Assembly (NCBI GenBank): GCA_014825775.1
Contig: MVAQ01000222.1
Location: forward strand, 1 to 35,648
DNA from: Krasilnikovozyma curviuscula
Lineage: Eukaryota; Basidiomycota; Tremellomycetes; Cystofilobasidiales; Mrakiaceae
DNA: 35,648 nt
Direction of reading: 5' to 3'
The notes below the pieces were generated by a model, which saw nothing but the letters and a program-made list of their open reading frames with translations, was not told the origin of the DNA and did not search any database. Positions 20,423 through 30,627 of this stretch are shown piece by piece (position 1 is the stretch's first letter; the number at the start of each line of letters is the position of its first letter). A program made the translations under genes and the position numbers.

Positions 20423-21974
20423 ATGAGTGAGTGTCCAGCACTTAGAAGAGTGTTTTTTTTTCTTTTTCTGTAGTATTCACAAACAGTTTTCTCACTACCA
20501 GGTACATTGTCCTACGGAAGTCCTTCCTCCGTTGGACTGCTAGAGAAACCTCTACTTGATCTGGAAGTCACCATCGCAGACTTTCTGACCCCAAGGAACT
20601 ATGGAGCAGCCACCTTCAACCAGGTCCATCCGATATATCCTGGAGCGACAGTCCTGATCGCCTGCCAATCAACCATCGTCTCCCACTTCGCTGTTGGGCA
20701 CAGTCTGAAGTATGCTGATGCTAATGGAACTGAGCTACCATCGTCTGAGTGGGTCAAGACGGAAAAAGATACCATATATGACATCGCAAGCTTAACGAAG
20801 GTAATTTCTTCTTCACTTCCCGTTTCCTTTTTCATCATGTCAACTAATGAATCGACGTGTTCGTAGATGTTCACAACTATACTTGTTCTTCAAGAATTGG
20901 AAAAACCAGGCTCACTCTCACTCAATGCTACGGTAGCAACTTACCTTCCAGATTTCGCTGGTGAAACCCACTCCTTCTTCCCTCCGCAACGAGGCTTTCA
21001 CTAAACTCCTTCACTTGTGCTGCAGTCCATGGGAAGGAAAACATCACTATTTTCCATTTGCTTACACACACCTCTGGTCTGTTACCAGATCCTGAACCAC
21101 CCCTTTGGATTGGATACTCGACATACTGGGAACGTCGCAATGCCATTGTCGCAACCAAACCCGTCGCTCGTCCGGGTGAACAATACACTTACTCTGATAT
21201 CAGTGAGTATCTGTTTTTAGGACTTCCCAAGAAGATTCTTCTGATTTTGTCCATCTTCAATTATAGATTTCATGACCCTACAACTGCTCTTAGAGAAAGT
21301 GACCGGTCAAGCCTTGGATACGTTAGTGCAGGACAAAATCACCATTCCTCTCGGCATGAAGAACACTTGGTTCAATAAGAACAATCTGGATCTATCGAAT
21401 TCTTCCAAATATCCTCTCGTCGCTGCTACGGAATTTGAAATTGCAGGCCAAGGTGAACTCGAGCCTAGTAGACCTCAGCCAGTCAGGGCGTCAGTTCACG
21501 ATGAGAATTCTTGGTGAGTGAGCATGCGGAACTGTTTCTAAACTTTGCAGCTGACCAGAATGAATTTCCAGGGCTCTCAATGGAGTTGCGGGTCATGCAG
21601 GCCTGTTTTCGACTGCGATAGATCTCTCCATCTTTTGTCAAATGATCCTCAACAACGGCACTTACGGCAGTGTCAAAATCCTCGAACCTTCCTCTGTGGA
21701 CAAGATATTCTTCGATTATAATGCGGAAGCATTCCCAGACTGGCCTCATGGATTAGGATTTGAGTTAGATCGGAAGCTTTGGTCAGGCAGGATGAAATCG
21801 TTAACAACCGCTGGGCACACTGGGTTTTGCGGTGTGTCGATGGCGATGGATCGACCTACGAACACTTTGTTCCTGTTGCTCTCCAACAGAGTACATCCTG
21901 TGAGAACGTGGTCTAGTCCGAACATCGCTCGGGAAGCGGTGGGAGATGCAGTTGCTCTGGCGCTAGGCCGATAG
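20423..21974 (+). CDS. beta-lactamase-fold serine hydrolase
   Basis: Class C beta-lactamase/DD-peptidase-like hydrolase; fungal members act as esterases or on unknown amides. Exons 20423-20426, 20502-20800, 20867-20960, 21026-21202, 21267-21513, 21572-21974; 407 aa. The fold's three motifs are visible: S-x-x-K in DIASLTKMFTT (S98, K101), the Y-x-N-like YSD near 188-190 within RPGEQYTYSDI, and H-T-G near 356-358 (TTAGHTGFCGVS). Also typical are ITIFHLLTHTSGL, IPLGMKNTWF and ALNGVAGHAGLFST. The first coding exon is only ATGA, followed by a GTGAGT donor, so the start is the weakest part of the model. As modelled there is no signal peptide. A role in resistance to antibiotics is not implied. Confidence 0.92.
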
Positions 21975-22878
21975 AGATTGATGTCGATCTGCTGGCTGCT
22001 GTCAGGTTCCCGCCAAGGAGTAAATCTGGGAAGAAATCTATTGTCAGATCATCACCAGAGACCGAAAGCTTGAGAAGGAGAAATTTTTGTAAAATGTCGT
22101 GACTCGACTGTATGCGTGCGGCTTCATCCATAGGCATGGGCTCTGACTCGTATCTGCGGCGCAAGGCTAAAGGTCACACGTTGCGTGGTCCAGAGCGAGC
22201 GCATGCTCTGCTTGATTCGTTGCTTTCCACGTCCATCGGAACCATCGTATTAGCCGAGATTACCGCCTTCAGGGCCGCAGGTACGCGGTATCTACCGCGC
22301 GTCAAGGCGTCAGCGCTCATCTTCTGGCACCATTCTACAGGACAAGCATGGGGGTTTGGGGTGGCGCCCAGGTGGGAGGACATCCTAGACTGACTGTATC
22401 GCTCCGTTATATGTTCCCTGACCAGAAATACACTTCAGCCACGTCAGTACCGATACTTCCTGCCTCCGTCCCTCTAGCTTTCACTCATTTGTAAGCATCT
22501 TCCTCCTCAGAGTAGCCATTATATTAGCCGTCAGTATTGCATCTTCTGCACATGGACCGCCGGTGATTATTCGTGAAGACTCAGCGGCGGCTGCGTTTTT
22601 TATTTCCCCCACGCGGACCACCAGGTTTTGAGACGATATAGCGCTCAGAAATGCTGGAAACGCACCACTATGGCAATATCTCTCTGATAATTCCGACACT
22701 CAACCGAAGGCTCCATGTGCTTCTACAGCTTGTGATTCATGACTCTTCGTTGGGCCGCATACGAATGTGCATGTCGTGCTCATGAATCCCAATATATGTA
22801 CTTAGACTGTGCTCACTGTTGAGCCACACCTTTGTGAATCCCAGAAGTTAAAAGAAGTTTAGCTAAGGGCTTGTTGCA
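21975..22878. other. 0.9-kb gap, no gene supported
   Basis: The interval lies between the serine hydrolase and the OPT gene, both on the plus strand. It has several open frames of 60-95 codons on either strand, none with a recognisable family across its length. The 3' part should contain the OPT promoter. Minus-strand frames are discussed among the findings. Confidence 0.5.
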
Positions 22879-25800
22879 ATGGCTAGTTACTACCAGCAGG
22901 ACGAGCAGCAGGTTCGGGATGAGAACATTCTCATCACGGCCGCTTATCAAAACAACACGACAAATGATGAAACTCCAAACTACCAAAATGAGAAGAACTT
23001 TGAAGATGATAACAAGCATCCAGAGTTACTGGAGAACGGTCCCGGTTAGTTGTCCGATACCTCTTCGTGCGACACAACGGCTCTTCGTTCTGACACTTTG
23101 CTGCACTCAGAAAAAGTCCATGATGAAGCAGAGGCTTCTGGAAATGATGAAGACCCCGAGTTTTCTGCTCTTCCATTGATTGTTCGAGAGGTGAGTTGAA
23201 GAGGTCCAGAGTACGATCAGCGGCTGCGTTTGACAGCGGAACTTTATACATCTTCACAACAGTTATGTGACTTCGAAGACGATGTGCAAACCCCTATTCT
23301 TACTTGGAGATTCTACGTGCTTTCTGCGGTGTTTACCGCCTTGGGAGGTGAGTCGTAGCACATCTAGAACTCCATTGTGCGCACGCCCCCTCTGAATTGC
23401 GCATGCGGCACTTGCTTTCTGTCAACTGCTTTCTGTCTCTCAACTTAGCCTGGCTTACACAGATGGGTTTCTTCAGAACCACATATGTTCCTTATAGGTT
23501 CGTCGAAAAGACGCGAGATTCTGGCTGGATAGTGTTTAACCTTTTGTTGCTTTAGTATTTACTTCGTCCAGATCATCACTCTCTACCTCGGTAGATTGTT
23601 GGCGAAGGGGCTTCCATCTAAGAAGATTGGATTTGGGCGCTTTGTCTTCGATCTCAATCCAGGGCCTTTCTCAGTCAAAGAACATGTTGCCATCGTACTG
23701 GCTGCCAACACTGGCGCTACCAACAACCTGGGAGACTATGTTCTTGCTCCTGTAGGTTATCGTCAACCAAAACTTCCTCTAAGATGCTTTGTTCTTTTCT
23801 GATTGGGATCTATTTCTGTAGCTGATCGTATTCTATAAAACTCCGTGAGTTTACTTCTCGCCTGTGCTCCCTGCCAGACAGCTTATGAAATTGCTTTGGT
23901 AGAATGAACGGTTTTGCTGCAATCTTCTTGTGCGTACCCATCCCATTTCTCGTGAATAGGACGCAATCGTTGAAACTCTTCCCTTGACAGCATGTGGGCT
24001 GCCGTGCTTATGGGTTTCAGTTTGGCATCATTCGCGAGGGTGAGTATAAGCCCAATCATAATCAATGATTGGCGGAACCTCGCTGACAATTCTTCTTGAT
24101 CTAGGTATTCCTAATTGAGAACCCGTTGACAATGTTCCCACTCACTCTCCAACAAGTCTCTGTCTTCAAAGCGATGCGAAACTCATTTGAGAATGAGTCA
24201 GCAACCAATGTGAGCTGCTCAGTCAGTTGGAACAGTCTGATTACAGGCTGAAATTCTTTCTTCTCAAAACAGCGCAAGCAGATGAGAGTTTTCGGATACG
24301 GAATCTTGATCTTTTTCCTGTAAGAGATTCGTCGAGGTCGATGCATCGTTTCGACAATTGAAATTCTTGCCCGTAATAGATGGGAGTTTTTGCCTGAATA
24401 CGCTTTTCCAATGCTCTCATCTCTCTCTTTCATCTGTTGGGTTACCTCCAATCCCACTGCAGTCTTCCTGGGATCTGGTGAGCGATTTCCGTTGTTTTCT
24501 TTCCATCTGTCAGAGGGCTTATTTTCTCTGGATCATATATATATAGGTCTTGGAGGGGCAGGTTTCTTCAACTTCACTCTCGACTGGAGCAACATCGGTA
24601 AGATTCAGCTTCTTCTATACTTTCGCTGTTACTCATTACCGCTGTATAGGTTCTTCTGCCATCTATTATCCCTACTGGTCACAGGTATGCAACGATCTCT
24701 TTCCATTCTGTCACTTACAACCATCATTAACCTTTTCTAATCTTGATTAGGTCAACATCTTCATTGCTTCAGTCATTGGCGCATGGATTCTGGTTCCAGT
24801 TGGATACTTTACAGGTACATGACCTTTGAACTCTCGTTATTGCGAAGCCGTGTTTACTTTTTATTCGCATAGGCGCCTGGAATTCAGATCTCTACCCGAT
24901 CCAATCTCAGACCCTGAGGTTGAGAAACGGCTCAAGTTATCCTACCGCCAAGGCATGTGGAACATTACTGGGCTATGAATTACTCAGTGCTAACACTCCC
25001 ACTTTCCTCGCAGATGATGACAGCCTCGTATGGCTTGAACACAGAACTGTTCAACCAACTTGGACCTCCTATGATGTCTGCTCAGCTCAGATGGGGCTAC
25101 TTTTTTAGTTATACTGCATACTTGGGGTCATTTGTGTCGTTGGTACTTTTCCAAGGTGAGTGGTACAATCCCCACATCTCGAAGCACAAGTTGCTCTCCA
25201 ATTTCTCTGATTTGTGCTAAATTTAATGCTATTCAACCTTATACGATTAGGTCCTTTGATTTGGAAGACATTGAAAGCTTCTAGAAGTGGCCAAGCGCTA
25301 CACCAAGACAAACTCACAAAGCTGATCAGGGCTTATCCGTGAGTCCATCCGATCTTCCTACTTCCTTTTTGTTAATAACCGAGGGCTTCATCTCCTCTCA
25401 CTTCGTATCATATACTTATGATCCTAATCAACCAGTCCTGTTCCTATTGTTTGGAATTTGGCGCTCTTCTTTGTTCCCTTCGTGGTTCTGCTGGGTGAGT
25501 GATAGTTCTCGCGGTTTACAACAGCGTACTCCACTGAAACGATCCCTAATCTGACACACTGCCACAATAGTATTGACTTGTCTCGGAACGCTTTACATGC
25601 CAATCTACACCCTCTTCATCGGAATCGCGTTTGGAATGGTCATCGTGGTCCCCATGGCATACATCTACGCCATCTCAGGCTACCAAGTACCAGTGGGCTA
25701 CTTCAATGAATTATTCTATGGGCAAGACTATTATTTAGTTTCTCTTCTAAACCATGAGTGAGAGTCCTAACCCCAGTTTTCGCTCTACCTACAGTTACGT

Positions 25801-27333
25801 TATCAACGCCGGCGGATCTCGACACCCAGTAGGCTCACTCTCCTACCGAGTCATCTCTGGCCAGTGCTGGTATGAAGCATGTAGCATGCTTTCTGACATG
25901 AAAGTAGGTTGTTACGGGAAATAATGTGTTGTGATCTCGAACTGACATTCATCCTCTCTCAGCTTGGACACTATTTCCACATTCCCCCGCGAGCAGTTCT
26001 TTGGGCTCAAGTCTGGGGCATTCTTGTTGGAGTACCAGTGAACTATGCCACCATCATGTAAGAAATTCAATTTTATTCAGTCGCGATCTCTTGCTGACAA
26101 CTTGCGACTCTCCACCAGCTGGGTGTGCAACAGCAAAGGCTCGTATCTCGATGGAACTAAAACTGATCCTAACGGACAGGTGAGTCCAGCCCTAGTCTGA
26201 GGTTCGATTTCATCCCTGACTTTGCGTTGTGCTTTGCAGTGGACTGGCCAAACGGTCATCTCGTTGAACGTCAGTTCTTGTATCATTCCCATGCTTCCAG
26301 CTTATTAACTGATGTTGTTCTATATCTTCTGGAGATAGAATCAAGGAATTGCTTTTAGTCTGATTGGGCCGGTGAGTCCAAAAGGAGACTCTTTCATCTT
26401 GGCCTAGGTTGCTGACCAAGTTTTAATTCATAAACCCAACAGAAAATGCTGTTTGACGACCCCATCTACAGCCCCATGTAAGAATCAATTGAGCGACTCT
26501 TTGGATTTTTAATGAGCTGACCTGTGTCTATGTTGCTGGTAGGCTGTACGGTTTTGTTTTGGGAGCAGCGCTGCCAATCGTGCTTTATGGTTTACACCGT
26601 AAATGGCCAAGGGCTCGCTTCGATCTGTGGAACGTGCCAATATTTGCTACAACTTTTGAGAATTTCTACGGAAACATTAGTAATGTTCGTCACACAGCCG
26701 ATCTGTCTTCCTTATCTTCTTAGGATCTAATCACTATTTCATCAACACAGACTTTCCTTACCTGGTTCATTCTTGGATCACTGAATCATCTCTGGCTCAA
26801 GAAGTATAAATATGAGTTTTGGAAGAAATGTCAGTATGCATTTCACGCGTTGCAGTCGCTGGTCGAATCTCGTTCGATTTGCTTCACAACGAGCCTCATG
26901 GCGCATCTCCTTGAGCAGCTCGCTGCTTTACACATTGGTACTAACAAATAATCTCTTCTCTATACAGATGCTTACATTGCAGGAGCTGCTGCTGATACAG
27001 GTGAGAGTATTACACCATCATTATGTTGATATCTGGTACTAAGCCAGCTCTCACTTCCAAAGGTTACAACTTGAGTCTATTGCTTATCTTTATAGCATTC
27101 TCAGGTGACGTACCGCTTTTTCTAATTTTTTTAATTAAAGGAATCGCTGATACTGATGATGTTTTCGATTCTGCGTTATTAGCTGCCAAAGTAACTGTCA
27201 TGGTGGGTAAAATTTCACTGCGTCATCTTCGCCTAAGACCACTGACTCTAGCTCCGTCTGCTCACTGGTGTAGCCAAACTGGTGGGGCAACAATGCTGAC
27301 TCTGTGGAGAGATGCTTCCCCTCAACAGCTTGA
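22879..27333 (+). CDS. oligopeptide transporter, OPT family
   Basis: Proton-coupled oligopeptide (or metal-peptide) transporter. I model 31 exons, 777 aa: 22879-23044, 23111-23190, 23263-23347, 23449-23497, 23556-23751, 23822-23844, 23903-23929, 23991-24039, 24105-24209, 24273-24319, 24380-24477, 24547-24597, 24650-24684, 24751-24814, 24873-24952, 25014-25155, 25251-25338, 25436-25494, 25571-25721, 25795-25903, 25963-26057, 26119-26179, 26240-26269, 26339-26371, 26443-26477, 26543-26684, 26751-26829, 26968-27000, 27063-27104, 27183-27202, 27274-27333. Hallmarks: acidic N tail, NPGPFSVKEH (about 161-170), ANTGATNNLG, GYFNELFYGYVINAGGSRHPVG, the KIPPR-like FHIPPRAVLWAQ (about 573-584) and the terminal PNWWGNNADS block. 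About 14-16 hydrophobic segments are present. Introns after 24952 and 25721 have GC donors. Substrate is not predictable. Confidence 0.95.
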
Positions 27334-27483
27334 TCTTAAATGTTATTGTTATGACTTGCCAGGTCCAATGTAATACGACAGCGGAGAGCGAGAGTGCAGA
27401 ACTAAAGAGAACAATCAAAAATGCATAGCTCATTGAAAAGTGGTATCGTATAGTGAAGGGCTCTGAGGCCAGAATACAGGAGC
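27334..27483. other. short convergent 3' region between OPT and kinase genes
   Basis: Only 150 bp separate the two stop codons, so the opposite-strand 3' UTRs are likely to overlap. No feature beyond that is seen. Confidence 0.5.
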
Positions 27484-30120
27484 TTATTCGGCGACAGTTT
27501 CCACCGACTCAACAAGCTCCGACGCAAAAGCGGACGAGAAACCAGGAATACTGAACCAAATAATAATCAACAAAGAAAGAAACAATATCAGAAAATATTT
27601 CCTACGAGAATGAGAAACAATATTTACCTTCTTTCGCAAGCTTGAAAAGTTTCCCTTAGTTGCAATAAGATGTTCCGCGCCTCTTGGTTCGGAACTCTCA
27701 GAGAAATCTGTTGTGAACAATGGAGTTAAACGAGAAGGAGTACAGCGTAAAAAATGCTGCTATCGAAACTTACCGAATCAATGACTGGTATGATGACGGC
27801 GTCCAAAATCGCTTCTGGATCCATCTCTTCGTCCACTACTGCTCCATCATACGCATGATTCTGCTCAGCAGCAACATAAGGATCGCTTTCTTCTTCTTCA
27901 TCATCATCTTCATCGACATCATCATAGCTTTTTGATCCAGTTCTGGTGGGCTGACCTCTCCCGTCGAGCCACAAGCCTTTCTCAATCCTCGCCCGTTGTT
28001 CTTCCATCTCGCCGGCGAATCGAATCGTATCGTAGGTCGAGCCGCTATCGGAGCCTATACCCGATTGGACCGAGGCTACTGTCGAAGGTGTTCCTGGGAG
28101 GACGGGAGACTTGGCCGAAGTTGCTGAAGCATTAGCCCTGCTGCTTCCGGTTCCTTGGTTGAGAGGAGTTTGAGAGGACGAGGCGAGCTTTTGCGAAGAC
28201 CGAACAGAACGAACGGAACCATAAGCGAAATCTTTGGAACTTGACCTTCTGATACTGCCTTGTTGCTGGTGCCCTCGTGATGAAACTGTGTGGCTCGGTG
28301 GTGGGGGAGGGGGCCGGGCGACGGTCCCTCTCTTGACTGTCCCAAAATCCCACATGTCACTTGGATCTTCATCGTTAGCCCTAGATGACGGGAGCAGAGT
28401 CAGACTGTATTAAGCGGTCCAACTAGGTTGATAAGTTACTCACTCGTGTTGATGATCGTGAGCTTCTTCCTCCTGTCGAGTTGGACCCCCTTTCGCTTTC
28501 CATTCTTCGTGCTTTTGAATCAGCTCTGTCAAGAAGCTTGTCTTTTTAGCAGTTTTAAGAAATCTATGTTTGAGCAGCTCCTTCGCAGTCGGACGCTTGA
28601 AGTCCCGAACAGGTGTTACGTCAATGTGGTAGTTACGAGCCGTATAAGTAAGAAGATGACATACCTCTTTAGTATCCCGATGCAGACATTGTGAAATAAA
28701 GGCTTTAAAATCTCTAGAGAAGTCGCCAGTCAACTCAGGTGGAGGATTTCGTGGGATCAAGAAAAGAACCTGTTTGAACAAACCGTCAGACTGGCTGCTG
28801 CTCTCGCTCATCTTTTATGCATAATCACTCACTTTCATGGGATGTAGTTCAGCATAAGGCGGTTCTCCTTTCGCCATCTCTATGAGAGTAATACCCAAAC
28901 TCCACATATCTGCCTTATAGTCGTAACCAGATTGTTTGATGACTTCGGGCGACATCCAATAAGGAGTGCCGACGAAGGTGTTCTGACAAAATCTTAGAAT
29001 CAGCACAAGTAGAGAGGGGCGAAGGAGACGGAAGACAAAAATCACCTTTTTCGTCATTGTTGAAGTTAGCTGACCACTGACACCGAAATCTGCAAGCTTG
29101 ACTGCGAAATTGAAGGTCTGGAAGTCAGTGACAGTGTTTTGTAGAAGGTAGCACTCGTGATCCCAGGACTCACCATCACCATTGGAAGCGAGAAGAACGT
29201 TGGCACTCTTAAGATCTCTGTGAATGATATTTCGGTCGTGTAGGTAAATCAGACCACAGCAAAGCTCCCGAGCAAGAATGGCGATGTGTTCTTCGTGGAA
29301 GACACCGGCTTTGAGCTAGAAGAAGAAAATAGAACAGTTTGTTTATTTGATGCTCTCCAAGGTTTTTAAATGTTGAAAATTGTTTATATACTAGATCAGA
29401 GCAAGACCCTCCGGAGCAGTAGTCCATGATAATCCACAGATGCGTGTCTTTGAGGTAACTTCCGTAGTATCTGGACGAGAGCTACTGTCAGAACATCATT
29501 GAGAGCCAGCAGAGGCATGGAATTTTACCTTGTCACGAATCTACTCTCAAGTTGACTCAAAATCAGGATCTCTTGCTGGATATCGTCTATCTCATCCTCT
29601 GCACTTTCCAAGTCGATGATTTTGATTGCGACGACGACCTGTGTACGTTTGTTGATGCTATAAGAAGAGAAGTTTCAGCTCTCCTCCACAACAAAACTAA
29701 GTGAACAAGCTAACTCACCCCTTGTAGACTTCACCGAAAGACCCTTTGCCTATTGTTACGATGGTCGAGAAGCGAGTCAATACTAATTCCAAAACTTCGA
29801 AATCCACGACTCACCAACTCGATTTTGCTTCATGAAGAGCTCTTCTGGGTCGACACCTTGTTGCTCCTAGAGATAAGAAGGGTCGTACAACAGGGGTCAG
29901 CAGCTAGCACACCTTCGGTACTTGCTCCTCCGCTGCTTCAACGGAATGTTTGGTTGGACAACGCCCAATCAACTACAGAATCATCACTGGAAGCACTCTT
30001 TCCGAGCTCAGAGGCAGTGCTCTGAGCGATTGCCTCCAAAATTATCCTGCCAAACATCGTGTTGACGAAGGTTTCGACATCCCACCGACCTCTTCTTGGA
30101 TGGAAAGTGATGCTCACCAT
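27484..30120 (-). CDS. KIC1: GCK-III / STE20-family protein kinase (KIC1 type)
   Basis: Serine/threonine kinase of the germinal-centre kinase III group, which in yeasts works in the RAM/morphogenesis network. Firm exons (minus): 29815-29866, 29719-29749, 29529-29657, 29392-29470, 29174-29315, 29046-29101, 28833-28982, 28665-28769, 28444-28595, 27774-28380, 27628-27707, 27484-27550 (549 aa without the N tail). Motifs: [11 protein letters not shown] loop, [12 protein letters not shown] with the catalytic Lys, [35 protein letters not shown], and [18 protein letters not shown]. The C-terminal extension has poly-Pro, Ser-rich and acidic stretches and ends [19 protein letters not shown], as in GCK-III proteins. 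The N terminus is unresolved: either ATG at 30120 spliced to two small exons, or ATG at 30057 with a GTAGTT donor joined to 29866; both are in frame. The kinase is convergent with the OPT gene. Confidence 0.92.
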
Positions 30121-30627
30121 CTTGAATCCAACCCTCTATGGTCTGTACCGACAGTTCTTGTTCCCTTGGGTAAGTCTGAAAGAATGAATTCGGAGGTTGC
30201 TGTTGAAATCTGGTCAGGGGTTGAGTCAAGACTTGAGAGCTGCTTCGACCAAGCCAAATGAAGAATCTGAGAATGTCTGATGATTCGAAGTCATTGGCGT
30301 CCAAATCTGTCAGTATGGACTCTCTGGACAGTAGCAAGGCAAGTTTCGCTCACTTAGATGAGTGAACGACGATGTGAAACGATGGTGACTAGTCGCGAGC
30401 GTGACCAAAGTCGAAGTTGATTTTCACTTTGTGTGTTTTTTGGACCAACTTGACAATGCGTTCCAGCACTCGCCAACCGACAAAGGAAACTTTGAAAGTG
30501 TATTATAATATGAGATATAAGGTAAACACACCGTGGTCCTTTACAAAAAAGGAGGAAACTACGGGTAAGAAGTGGACGAAACAGCATCGTCGACGGCCAT
30601 CCTATTCTCTCGTTCTACTTGGTGCTT
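30121..30627. other. region between transcription factor and kinase; promoter/3' UTR
   Basis: Both neighbours are on the minus strand, so this interval holds the 3' UTR of the transcription factor and the promoter and leader of the kinase. A minus-strand open frame reaching 30337 contains a GATG|GTGAGC donor near 30118, so part of it may be transcribed leader. No conserved protein motif is seen. Confidence 0.45.

Noticed and set aside
22112..22393. Plus-strand 93-codon open frame between hydrolase and OPT gene
   Set aside because: No family resemblance, no splice structure, and it overlaps other equally open frames on the minus strand.
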